Shown here piece by piece: positions 55,130 to 63,541 of a DNA stretch of 64,000 bases. Source of the DNA: an uncultured Clostridia bacterium (GTDB lineage: Bacteria > Bacillota > Clostridia > Oscillospirales > CAG-272); NCBI GenBank assembly GCA_944381115.1, contig CALWJV010000013.1:1-64000 (forward strand), written 5' to 3'. The notes under the pieces were generated by a model. It saw nothing but the letters and a program-made list of their open reading frames with translations, did not search any database and had not been told where the DNA came from. The translations under genes were made by a program, and so were the position numbers. How positions within the stretch are numbered: position 1 is the stretch's first letter; each line of letters opens with the position of its first letter.

Positions 55130-55828
55130 ATGGCTAAAAAATACAAAAATACCGTACACAAAAACCCCTTCCGTGAAGACAGACCGAAAAAGAAAATCCC
55201 GTGGATGATTATCGGGATAATTTGCGGAATTTTGGCTCTTATTTTAATAATGACATTAATAATAAATGCGTTGCTCGGAGTCCGTAAACTTTCGCTTACC
55301 GAAAACGGAGGTTTTTACGACCGCAGAAGCGGCATAACATATTTTATGGCTCCGTTTTGCTATCAACCGGTAACGATAATAAAAAAAGATGTTTTTGCAA
55401 CCTATAATGACACAAAATTTTACGAAATACAAGATATTTCAACTGAAAAAATGATAACAACGGCAGAAGAAAAAATTTATGAAATTTATTACAACAAAGA
55501 TTATCCTCTACCGACTCTTTCAGAAATGAAAGTAAATTCCGCCATAATCTGTGATGTAGAAATTGCCGTTTATCCTGTGGGATTTATTGACAGCGAAGAT
55601 GTAAACATACTTCTTGAACTTCTTTCAGACAAATCGATCTACTGCGATTATCCTCAGGATACTAATGACAGTAATGTAAAATACATTTATTTTACGAGTC
55701 CGGATTATCCGTACCTTTATTATTACATCCACTTTATAAAAACTTCAGACGGAACACGTTATATCTATGACAGTTCTAACAGGATATGCGTTCCGATAGG
55801 AGACGCACTTAAAGATATTATAGAATGA
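55130..55828 (+). CDS. Single-pass membrane protein of unknown function
   Basis: A 232-residue protein. It has a basic N-terminus (KKYKNTVHKNPFREDRPKKK), one membrane helix (about 24-48, IPWMIIGIICGILALILIM) and an extracytoplasmic domain of about 180 residues with many aromatic residues (YIYFTSPDYPYLYYYIHF). No known domain is recognised. 139 bp after the deaminase, with no clear promoter. Function unknown. Confidence 0.7.
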   Translation: MAKKYKNTVHKNPFREDRPKKKIPWMIIGIICGILALILIMTLIINALLGVRKLSLTENGGFYDRRSGITYFMAPFCYQPVTIIKKDVFATYNDTKFYEIQDISTEKMITTAEEKIYEIYYNKDYPLPTLSEMKVNSAIICDVEIAVYPVGFIDSEDVNILLELLSDKSIYCDYPQDTNDSNVKYIYFTSPDYPYLYYYIHFIKTSDGTRYIYDSSNRICVPIGDALKDIIE

Positions 55829-55958
55829 TAATTTTGACTTAAACCGAACAAAATCCGAAGTTTACAACATGCATTGTTGTAAAATCGGTGTCTTACCTTC
55901 TTTATTTTAATAAATTGTGCTTTCGGAATTTGTTCTGTACCCTTTGGAGAAAACAAAA

Positions 55959-56468
55959 ATGGAAAAATCAGCAGTTACTGAAAAATATGATTTCAGCGAA
56001 ATTTTAAATAAACCTTGCCCGACCGAAAACGGTGAAAACCCGATCCGTATATGTTTTATATGCACCGGAAATACCTGCCGTAGTCCCATGGCGGCTGCGG
56101 TACTCAACCACCTCGGAAAAGGTAAATATTATGCAACATCTGCCGGAATATCCGCATTCAACGGAGCCCCTATTTCGGAAGATGCGGTAAAAGCACTTGA
56201 AAACGCAGGTATAGAAAGCACTGAAAATAATGACTATAAAAACCACCGTTCGCGTCTTATAACCGAAGAAATTCTTAAAAACTGCGACAAAGCAGTGGCT
56301 ATGAGCGAACGCCACATGATGAGTTTACTGTACGCATTTCCCGTATATGCAGAAAAAATCATGGTAATGAGCAAAAATATATCCGACCCGTACATGCTTG
56401 GTCAGGAAGAATACAGACGTTGCCTCGACGAAATTACCGAATGTATCAAAGCAATGTTTTCTTTATAA
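55959..56468 (+). CDS. Low-molecular-weight phosphatase, protein-arginine phosphatase (YwlE) type
   Basis: A 169-residue LMW-PTP. The P-loop ICTGNTCRSPMA (C-x5-R-S) is near residues 32-43, and the catalytic Asp-Pro is in KNISDPYMLG. The Thr four residues after the catalytic Cys matches YwlE of Bacillus, where it gives preference for phosphoarginine; classical tyrosine phosphatases have another residue. It has an extra N-terminal stretch of about 28 residues compared with YwlE. The start at 55959 follows GGAG by about eight bases; the frame extends further upstream to 55917. Confidence 0.85.
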   Translation: MEKSAVTEKYDFSEILNKPCPTENGENPIRICFICTGNTCRSPMAAAVLNHLGKGKYYATSAGISAFNGAPISEDAVKALENAGIESTENNDYKNHRSRLITEEILKNCDKAVAMSERHMMSLLYAFPVYAEKIMVMSKNISDPYMLGQEEYRRCLDEITECIKAMFSL

Positions 56469-56588
56469 AAAGGAAAACTTCTTCTGTAAATGTACTTTCC
56501 AGACAAAACCCGTTTTTGTGACATAAAACACAGACGGGAATAAAAATATGAGATATACTCTTTCGTTATATTTAATCAGGAGTTATTG

Positions 56589-57023
56589 ATGAATGAATAC
56601 ACTTTGAAAAATGCATCCGAAGATAACATAAAAGAAGTTTTAAAAATTGAAAATCTCTGCTTTCCGGATCCATGGACAGAAGGAATGTTTTTTTCTTCGA
56701 TCGCACCGGGAATTGACTTTACTTTACTTTTTGACAGATCGGAGATCATCGGATTTTCGATAACAGACAGACGTGTTATTGGTGAAAACGAACTTCACAA
56801 CATTGCTATAACGCCCAATCGCCGAGGAAAAGGTCTGTCAAAGATGTTGATGGATAAAATAATATCAGATACAGAAACGGGTACGGCAATTTTTCTTGAA
56901 GTACGGGCAAAAAATACCGTAGCAGAAAAACTTTATAAGAAGTACGGATTCAGAGAAATCGGCGTAAGGAAAAAATATTATAAAAATCCCGAAGAGGATG
57001 CTGTATTGATGATAAGAGAATAA
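56589..57023 (+). CDS. rimI: Ribosomal protein S18-alanine N-acetyltransferase
   Basis: A 144-residue GNAT enzyme. Motif A is PNRRGKGLSKML, and FLEVRAKNTVAEKLYKKYGF is the RimI signature. The ATG at 56589 is six bases after AGGAG; the codon before it, TTG at 56586, is less likely. In many bacteria rimI sits next to tsaD, and here tsaD follows 20 bp downstream, which supports the name. Confidence 0.9.
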   Translation: MNEYTLKNASEDNIKEVLKIENLCFPDPWTEGMFFSSIAPGIDFTLLFDRSEIIGFSITDRRVIGENELHNIAITPNRRGKGLSKMLMDKIISDTETGTAIFLEVRAKNTVAEKLYKKYGFREIGVRKKYYKNPEEDAVLMIRE

Positions 57024-57043
57024 AAACAACGGAGAAAAACAAA

Positions 57044-58048
57044 ATGCTTATACTCGGTATAGAAAGTTCCTGTGATGAAACAGCTGCGTCTGTGGTGGAG
57101 ATCACAAATAACGGAGAAAAAAAGATACTTTCAAATTCCGTGGCATCTCAGATAGCCATACACCGACTATACGGAGGAGTGGTACCGGAAATTGCCGGCA
57201 GAGCCCATTCTGAGGCTATTTGCACGGTGGTTTCGGACGCACTTGAAAACGCCGGCAAAACGGTATCTGACATAGATATAATCGGTGTTACATCAAACCC
57301 CGGACTTATCGGTGCACTCCTCGTGGGGGTCAGTTTTGCAAAATCTCTTGCCTATTCAGCAGGCAAACCGATAGTACCGGTAAACCATATAAAAGGCCAT
57401 ATTGCCGCCAACTATTTCAATTACCCTGAACTTAAACCGCCGTTTCTTGCATTGGTGGTTTCAGGAGGACATACATCTATAATGGATGTAAAAAGTTATA
57501 CCGATTTCCGGACGATAGGACGGACAAGAGACGATGCGGCAGGCGAAGCATTTGACAAAGTCGGAAGGGTTATGGGACTTACCTACCCTTGCGGCGCTGA
57601 AATGGACAAACTTGCTTTTGCCGGCGATCCTTCAATTTTTAAACTGCCGAGCGCGGCAATTTCCGACGATACGCTTGATTTTTCATTCAGCGGTGTAAAG
57701 ACCGCCATACTGAATACTTTAAATTCAATGGAACAAAAAAAACAAAGTTACAAAAAAGAAGATATTGCTGCAGCGTTTACAAAAGTCTTCACTGCTTCAA
57801 TCTGTAAAAAAACAGAAATGGCATTGAAAAAGACCGGATATACGACTTTTGCGGTTGCCGGCGGGGTTTCGGCAAATTCGCATTTACGAAAATCTTTAAG
57901 CGAATTATGTAAAAAAATGAATGTAAAACTATGTATCCCTCCCTTATCGCTCTGCGGAGACAATGGTGCCATGATAGCCGCACAAGCATACTATGAGTAC
58001 ATTGAAGGCAACGTCGGGGATACATCTTTGAATGCCAGTGCCGTATAA
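57044..58048 (+). CDS. tsaD: tRNA N6-adenosine threonylcarbamoyltransferase
   Basis: A 334-residue Kae1/Qri7-family protein that moves threonylcarbamoyl to A37 of ANN-decoding tRNAs, with TsaB and TsaE (neither in this window). The iron-binding HIKGH (H115, H119) is intact. GIESSCDETAASVVE at the N-terminus, GGVVPEIAGRAH and SGGHTSIM are diagnostic. It probably shares a transcript with rimI. Confidence 0.96.
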   Translation: MLILGIESSCDETAASVVEITNNGEKKILSNSVASQIAIHRLYGGVVPEIAGRAHSEAICTVVSDALENAGKTVSDIDIIGVTSNPGLIGALLVGVSFAKSLAYSAGKPIVPVNHIKGHIAANYFNYPELKPPFLALVVSGGHTSIMDVKSYTDFRTIGRTRDDAAGEAFDKVGRVMGLTYPCGAEMDKLAFAGDPSIFKLPSAAISDDTLDFSFSGVKTAILNTLNSMEQKKQSYKKEDIAAAFTKVFTASICKKTEMALKKTGYTTFAVAGGVSANSHLRKSLSELCKKMNVKLCIPPLSLCGDNGAMIAAQAYYEYIEGNVGDTSLNASAV

Positions 58049-58129
58049 TAAAAAAGATATCGGATCCCGGCGTATACGCCTTAACAGAAGAAATTAAAAA
58101 TATATAAATTACATAAAGGAAGGCAAAAA

Positions 58130-59302
58130 ATGATTGGAAACTACGAAGAAGAAATAAGAGCGGCAAAGGAAAAATTTGAAGCGGTCCTCCGTTCCCAACT
58201 TGAAAGAAACGAAAGGATAAACGCAGACAAAAAGGATACGGATTTTACAAAACTTGATAAAATAACAATAGGAATATGCGGCGGAGACGGCATAGGTCCT
58301 ATTATTACGGATTCTGCAAAAACCGTTCTTGAATACCTGCTTGCATATGAAATTGCATCCGGAAAGATAGAATTCAAGATCATAGACGGTCTAACTATAG
58401 AAAACAGAGTCAAGCATATGAAGGCTATACCTGATGACGTCATGAAGCAACTCAAAGAATGCAACGTCATTCTCAAAGGCCCTACGACTACTCCGAAAAA
58501 AGGAGATCCGTGGCCGAACATTGAAAGCGCAAATGTTGCAATGAGAAAAGCCCTGGATCTTTTTGCAAATGTACGCCCTGTAAGAGTTCCCGAAGAAGGT
58601 ATTGATTGGACTTTTTTCCGTGAAAACACCGAAGGAAGTTACGCAGTAGGTTCTCAGGGTGTTGCTGTAACGGATCAACTTTCAGTTGACTTCTGCGTAA
58701 CCACCACGGAAGGAACAGAGCGTATTGCACGCTCCGCTTACGAATACGCAAGAAAGAACCGAAAAGACAGAGTCTCTATAATAACCAAAGCAAATATTAT
58801 TAAGGCCACGGACGGTAAATTTCTTGATATCTGTCAAAGAATAAGCAAAGAATATCCCGAAATAGAAACCGACGATTGGTTTATAGATATAACAACGGCA
58901 AAACTTATAGACAAAAAGCGCCGTACCGCATTCAAGGTATTCATACTTCCAAATTTATACGGTGACATAATAACAGACGAAGCGGCAGAATTTCAGGGAG
59001 GTGTCGGGACAGCGGGGTCTGCAAATATAGGCCATAAATACGCTATGTTTGAGGCAATTCACGGATCCGCGCCGAGAATGATAACCGAAGGCAGAGGAAA
59101 ATACGCTGACCCATGTTCCATGCTCCGCGCAACAGTGATGCTTCTCTCTCACATAGGATACCAGGACAAAGCGGACGCTCTGGAAAAGGCTCTTGACAAG
59201 TGCATGTTTACGGAAAAGAAACTTATCATAACCGGACGTGATACGGGAGCCACCTGCGAAGAATTTTCAAATTATGTCACAGAAACATTAAAAAACATTT
59301 AA
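58130..59302 (+). CDS. Isocitrate/isopropylmalate-family dehydrogenase, probably isocitrate dehydrogenase
   Basis: A 390-residue beta-decarboxylating dehydrogenase. The Ser-x-Asn-Val-x-x-Arg substrate motif (ESANVAMRKALDLFANVRPV, near residue 130) matches isocitrate dehydrogenase rather than isopropylmalate dehydrogenase, in which the site is more hydrophobic. FRENTEGSYAVGSQG and LYGDIITDEAAEFQGG hold the tyrosine and the metal-binding Asp residues. The dinucleotide loop HGSAPRMITEGRGKYADP is longer than usual and has Arg after the Pro, so the preferred cofactor is uncertain. An N-terminal extension of about 45 residues is helical and charged. Stand-alone gene between tsaD and the Rex-like gene. 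Confidence 0.82.
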   Translation: MIGNYEEEIRAAKEKFEAVLRSQLERNERINADKKDTDFTKLDKITIGICGGDGIGPIITDSAKTVLEYLLAYEIASGKIEFKIIDGLTIENRVKHMKAIPDDVMKQLKECNVILKGPTTTPKKGDPWPNIESANVAMRKALDLFANVRPVRVPEEGIDWTFFRENTEGSYAVGSQGVAVTDQLSVDFCVTTTEGTERIARSAYEYARKNRKDRVSIITKANIIKATDGKFLDICQRISKEYPEIETDDWFIDITTAKLIDKKRRTAFKVFILPNLYGDIITDEAAEFQGGVGTAGSANIGHKYAMFEAIHGSAPRMITEGRGKYADPCSMLRATVMLLSHIGYQDKADALEKALDKCMFTEKKLIITGRDTGATCEEFSNYVTETLKNI

Positions 59303-59422
59303 ATATAGGTCCGGTTACATTACACCAGTATTATTGTTATAAAAATTACACCAATACGCTGTTTTGACTGATTTGTCAGCAATACATCTTGATACTTTAA
59401 AAGAAAGGTCTTTTGTCCGATA

Positions 59423-60040
59423 ATGAAAGATAAAACCACTCTATCACCTGCACTTTTGCGGCGGCTTCCGGTTTACTTTCGCGCGCTTATAAATATATAC
59501 GGCAAAGGGAAACAGCGAACAAGTTCTCAAGAAATTGCCGCCGAAATGAAAATTGCTTCTTCTCAGGTAAGAGCAGATATGAAGGCGCTCGGTTGCACCG
59601 GACAAAGAAGTTACGGATATTCCGTGCCGACGCTTTATAAAACTATTGGGGACTGTCTTCAGCTTTTTGATAAATTCAGCGCGGTTATAGTCGGAAATAC
59701 ACCTATTGCAGAGACATTAAAAAGCACGCAGGTCTTTTCGGTCAGAGGAATAAAACTTGCCGCATGCCTGGAAGATGTATCATGTACAGAAAAACTTGAA
59801 CGGCTCTGCGCTGAAACGCACCCCAATATAATCATACTTGCATCTGAAAGCAATATGTCGGATAAAGTTCTTGCTGTCTGCGAGTCAGTCTGCAAAACAG
59901 TTTCCGAAATCTGGAATTTTTCCGGCAAAGATCTTTACAGCGATAAACTAAAGGTAAAAAACATCCATATTTCAGATCTGCTGATGCTTCTGTGTTCTGA
60001 AGTCGTATCCGGTCCCTGCCGAAAAAATAATAATTTGTAA
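59423..60040 (+). CDS. Rex-like redox regulator with lost NAD(H) motif
   Basis: A 205-residue protein similar to the redox repressor Rex. The N-terminal winged helix is recognisable (LPVYFRALINIYGKGKQRTSSQEIAAEM, then SSQVRADMKALGCTGQRSYGYSV, the DNA-binding segments). The Rossmann part is degenerate: the expected GxGxxG (VGAGNLG) is VGNTPIAETL at 90-99. Rex normally senses the NADH/NAD+ ratio. This copy may be insensitive to it, or bind another ligand. It heads a short run with dnaD- and dnaI-like genes. Confidence 0.75.
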   Translation: MKDKTTLSPALLRRLPVYFRALINIYGKGKQRTSSQEIAAEMKIASSQVRADMKALGCTGQRSYGYSVPTLYKTIGDCLQLFDKFSAVIVGNTPIAETLKSTQVFSVRGIKLAACLEDVSCTEKLERLCAETHPNIIILASESNMSDKVLAVCESVCKTVSEIWNFSGKDLYSDKLKVKNIHISDLLMLLCSEVVSGPCRKNNNL

Positions 60041-60093
60041 AATCGCTTATACCGGATACAAAATCACAATGTAATTTAAGGAAAATAAAGTGT

Positions 60094-61263
60094 ATGTCGA
60101 AAGTAAAAATTAAAATAAATTACGGCAACAGTGTAACTGTTTTTCCGCAAAAAGCGTTGGATAAAATTCTGAGCGGAGAGGCAACTGTTTCCGAAATCAA
60201 AGTCCTTTCGTCAATTCTGATGTATGGGGGTACGCTTTTATATGACGATATTGCAAAAACTGCCTCTCTGTCATTGCAGGATACTGAAAAAGCCGTTTCC
60301 TTTTGGAGAGGAGCCGGAGTCCTGGCAGTCAAGACGTCAGAGGAAAATCAAAAAGATGCCAAACCAAATTCTTTGAACGACACCGCCTATATTACGGAAA
60401 AGGATAGTTCATTTAAAATTTCTCCGGATGCAAAAAGTTCGGAAACATCAGAAAATGAAAAAAAACAGAACACTTCCATTTTGGAAGACAAAAAAACCTT
60501 TGATTCAGATACGAAATCATTGTGTGCGGATCATGACGTAAAATATTCAAAAAAGGCCCTTGTATCGTCAGAAATGCCGAAATACAGCGGGGAAGATATT
60601 TCTTTTCTGCTTAATAAAGACGGCGGAAAACTCAGAATGATGATAGACGAATGTCAGCAATATGTCGGACACATTTTTAAGCCGCATGAAACAGAAACCA
60701 TGGTTGGAATATGCGACTGGCTCGGAGTAGACAGTGATTTTTTGATTACGCTTACGGCGTATTATACAAGAAAAAAACCTGGTTGCACTGTAAGGTATAT
60801 TGAAAAAGCGGCTGTCGATCTTGTCAATGCGGGCATTACGACAATTGACGATCTTGACGCACATTTGAAAGAACTCGAACTATACGACGGTCTTGAAGGA
60901 AAACTCCGCAACTGGCTGGGAATAGGAGGCCGTGCATATACAAAAAAAGAAAATGCAACGATTAAGCATTGGATAAAGGATCTCGGCTATTCTGACGACA
61001 TAATAAAATATGCTTACGATATAACGGTAGACAAAAAAAACGCATTTAATTTCGATTATGCCAACAAGATTCTCGAAAACTGGTACAAAAACGGCATAAA
61101 AACGCTTTCCGACGCAGAAAACTCGGTCAGAGAATTCAAACACGAAAAAGAAAACGTAAAAGACGGTTCAAATACCGCAAAGAGCAGTTTTGATGTGGAC
61201 GAATTTTTTGATCTGGCAATGAAAAGAAGTTATAAAAATATGGCTTCCGAAAATAAGAATTAA
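60094..61263 (+). CDS. DnaD/DnaB-type primosome protein
   Basis: A 389-residue protein. Residues 1-85 form a winged-helix N-terminal domain (SGEATVSEIKVLSSILMYGGTLLYDDIA). A linker rich in Ser, Lys and Asp (about 90-180) is followed by two DnaB_2 (DnaD-like) domains at about 185-262 and 270-345: IFKPHETETMVGICDWLGVD and AYTKKENATIKHWIKDLGYS. These proteins remodel DNA and help load the replicative helicase. A dnaI-like helicase loader follows 17 bp downstream, supporting the role. Confidence 0.88.
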   Translation: MSKVKIKINYGNSVTVFPQKALDKILSGEATVSEIKVLSSILMYGGTLLYDDIAKTASLSLQDTEKAVSFWRGAGVLAVKTSEENQKDAKPNSLNDTAYITEKDSSFKISPDAKSSETSENEKKQNTSILEDKKTFDSDTKSLCADHDVKYSKKALVSSEMPKYSGEDISFLLNKDGGKLRMMIDECQQYVGHIFKPHETETMVGICDWLGVDSDFLITLTAYYTRKKPGCTVRYIEKAAVDLVNAGITTIDDLDAHLKELELYDGLEGKLRNWLGIGGRAYTKKENATIKHWIKDLGYSDDIIKYAYDITVDKKNAFNFDYANKILENWYKNGIKTLSDAENSVREFKHEKENVKDGSNTAKSSFDVDEFFDLAMKRSYKNMASENKN

Positions 61264-61280
61264 GGGAGGAGGAAAACGGT

Positions 61281-62261
61281 ATGGCTTTCAGCGAAGAGAG
61301 TTTTGCAAAAGCAAAAGACATAATAAACGGAAGAAAAGCGGATGCAGAAGAAAAAGCAGAACAACGCTTGCAGGAAGTTTACAAAAGAGATCCCGCGATA
61401 AAAGAGATAGACGCCGCTTTTTCCGGTATAGGAAAAAAGATAGTGGACGCGGTAGTACTCGGCAAACCGAAAGACGAGACCGACAAACTCATCGAACAGA
61501 TAAAAGCGGAGAGCGAAGCGCTTTCTGCAAAAAGAGCGGCAGCGCTTAAAACACTTGGCTACCCCGAAAACTATACCTCTCCGAAATACGCCTGTGCGTG
61601 CTGTCAGGACACGGGTTACGACGGGCTGAATATGTGCAAGTGCCTGCGGAAAGAACTTATTCGGATAGGACATGAAAACTCCGGTCTCGGCGCACTTCTG
61701 ACAAAACAGAATTTCGGAAATTTTTCGCTGAAGTACTACAAGGGTGACGATAAACTCACCATGGAAGAAAATCTGAAACTATGTAAAAATTTTGCGGAAA
61801 ACTTTGGTAAAAACTCTCAGTCAATGATATTTATGGGAGGAACGGGACTCGGTAAAACTCACCTTTCCACATCGATTGCGGCGGAAGTAATAGAAAAAGG
61901 CTTTGACGTCGTTTACGAAACTTCGCAAAATCTTATCTCGGTATTTTCTTCAGAGCAGTTCGGAAAAAGCGCTCCTTCCGGAAGTGTTGTAAATTCGAGC
62001 GATCGGTATTTTAACTGCGACCTGATGATAATTGACGATTTCGGCACCGAGGTAGTAAATCAGTTTACCGTCTCCTGCTTCTACAATCTGATAAACACAA
62101 GGCTGAACAAAGGACTGCCAATGATAATAAACACCAACCTCGAACGCGAGGAGATCCAATCAAAGTACACCGACAGGATAGTTTCAAGGCTGTTCGGTGA
62201 ATTTATTGCCCTTGCCTTTGTCGGAAAAGATATCCGCATGCAAAAACTTAAAGAACTCTGA
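61281..62261 (+). CDS. Helicase loader ATPase (DnaI/DnaC type)
   Basis: A 326-residue AAA+ protein. The N-terminal region carries a Cys cluster (CACC and CKC near residues 111-128), the usual zinc-binding start of clostridial DnaI/DnaC. The Walker A is GGTGLGKTH at 186-194 and the Walker B is LMIIDDFGTE. A following arginine-finger region (SKYTDRIVSRLFGE) is typical. It loads the replicative helicase onto DNA with DnaD/DnaB. GGGAGGAGG is strong upstream of the ATG. dnaI would be the usual symbol. Confidence 0.9.
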   Translation: MAFSEESFAKAKDIINGRKADAEEKAEQRLQEVYKRDPAIKEIDAAFSGIGKKIVDAVVLGKPKDETDKLIEQIKAESEALSAKRAAALKTLGYPENYTSPKYACACCQDTGYDGLNMCKCLRKELIRIGHENSGLGALLTKQNFGNFSLKYYKGDDKLTMEENLKLCKNFAENFGKNSQSMIFMGGTGLGKTHLSTSIAAEVIEKGFDVVYETSQNLISVFSSEQFGKSAPSGSVVNSSDRYFNCDLMIIDDFGTEVVNQFTVSCFYNLINTRLNKGLPMIINTNLEREEIQSKYTDRIVSRLFGEFIALAFVGKDIRMQKLKEL

Positions 62262-62322
62262 TAAAGACGTCAAAAATTTAAGACAGTAATTAATTTATTT
62301 TTATATATTTGGAGGAAAACTT

Positions 62323-63273
62323 ATGTATAATATTGGCGTTGATCTCGGCGGAACCAACATTGCAGTCGGGATCGTAAATGAAAACAGCGAGATAATCAAA
62401 AAAGGATCCGTTGAGACCAAGGCATTTAGGGACTCAGACGAGATCGTAAAAGACATCGCGTCTCTCTGCAAAAAACTCTGCGACGAGGAAAAGATCGCTT
62501 TAACCGAGGTCAGATCGGTCGGAATAGCCACTCCGGGTACTGCCCTGCGCGACATCGGAGTCGTTGCATATGCAAACAATCTTCCTTTCCGTAACTACCC
62601 TATTGCCGATAAACTCAAATCATTTTTAGGCGTTAAAAATGTTATAATCGCAAACGATGCAGACGCGGCAGCATACGGCGAAGCAGTTGCCGGGATAGGT
62701 AAAGGGCATAAGGATTTTATAATGGTAACCCTTGGCACAGGTGTCGGAGGAGGAATAATAATTGAAGGTAAACTATACTCCGGTTCCAATTTTGCAGGCG
62801 GCGAACTCGGACATATGGTAATTGAACATGACGGTATACAGTGCTCCTGCGGAAGAAAAGGATGTTGGGAGGCATACAGTTCAGCCACTGCCATTATCCG
62901 CATGACAAAAGAAAAAATGAAAGAGTGTGCCGCTTCTGAAATGTGGAATTATGTCGGCGGCGATATAGACAAAGTAAATGGTCGCACGGCATTTGATTGT
63001 ATGCGCAAAGGCGATCCCGCTGCGACAGAAGTAGTAGACAAATACATAAATTATCTCGCAACCGGAACGGCAAATATACTTAACATATTTCAGCCCTCTG
63101 TAATGGCATTCGGCGGCGGAATTGCAAATGAAAAGGAAAATCTTATAGCCCCTCTCAAAAAAGCGGTCGTCAAAGAAATGTACGGAGGAAAACTCAGTGC
63201 CGAACTTAAGTCCGCAACTCTTGGAAATGACGCAGGCATAATCGGTGCCGCATCTCTTATAAATATGTTTTAA
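62323..63273 (+). CDS. ROK-family glucokinase
   Basis: A 316-residue ROK kinase. GVDLGGTNIAVGIV binds ATP. The zinc site is built from the His of GELGHMVIEHDG and the Cys of CSCGRKGCWEAYSS. VTLGTGVGGGIIIEG is the sugar/phosphate loop. It phosphorylates glucose or a related hexose, feeding glycolysis with the phosphofructokinase at 40 kb. GGAGG is near the ATG. A terminator follows at 63402-63435. Confidence 0.9.
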   Translation: MYNIGVDLGGTNIAVGIVNENSEIIKKGSVETKAFRDSDEIVKDIASLCKKLCDEEKIALTEVRSVGIATPGTALRDIGVVAYANNLPFRNYPIADKLKSFLGVKNVIIANDADAAAYGEAVAGIGKGHKDFIMVTLGTGVGGGIIIEGKLYSGSNFAGGELGHMVIEHDGIQCSCGRKGCWEAYSSATAIIRMTKEKMKECAASEMWNYVGGDIDKVNGRTAFDCMRKGDPAATEVVDKYINYLATGTANILNIFQPSVMAFGGGIANEKENLIAPLKKAVVKEMYGGKLSAELKSATLGNDAGIIGAASLINMF

Positions 63274-63401
63274 GCGCGTTTGAATGCCGGTTTGTTTTCT
63301 ATAAAAAAACATAACCATTACCGGTAAATCAAATTCCCTGGTTTATTTGATCAAAAAGAAAAATAAGTAAATTATTTTGCTTTAAAGATATTCTTAAATA
63401 G

Positions 63402-63435
63402 AAAAAACTGCCGAAAAAATGGCAGTTTTTTCTTT
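63402..63435 (+). terminator. Intrinsic terminator after the ROK kinase
   Basis: AAAAAACTGCC (63402-63412) pairs with GGCAGTTTTTT (63421-63431), an 11-bp stem with T tail. Confidence 0.9.
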
Positions 63436-63459
63436 GTCCTTTTTATTTTTTGTTTTCCC

Positions 63460-63488
63460 TTGACAAAGAAATTATTAAATATTATAAT
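63460..63488 (+). promoter_or_regulatory. Promoter of the CapD-like gene
   Basis: TTGACA (63460-63465), 17-bp spacer, TATAAT (63483-63488), about 55 bp upstream of the ATG. Confidence 0.88.
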
Positions 63489-63541
63489 ATTATTAAAGTG
63501 TGCTTAATTTTATGTACATTAAATTAAAGGAGTTACAAAAT

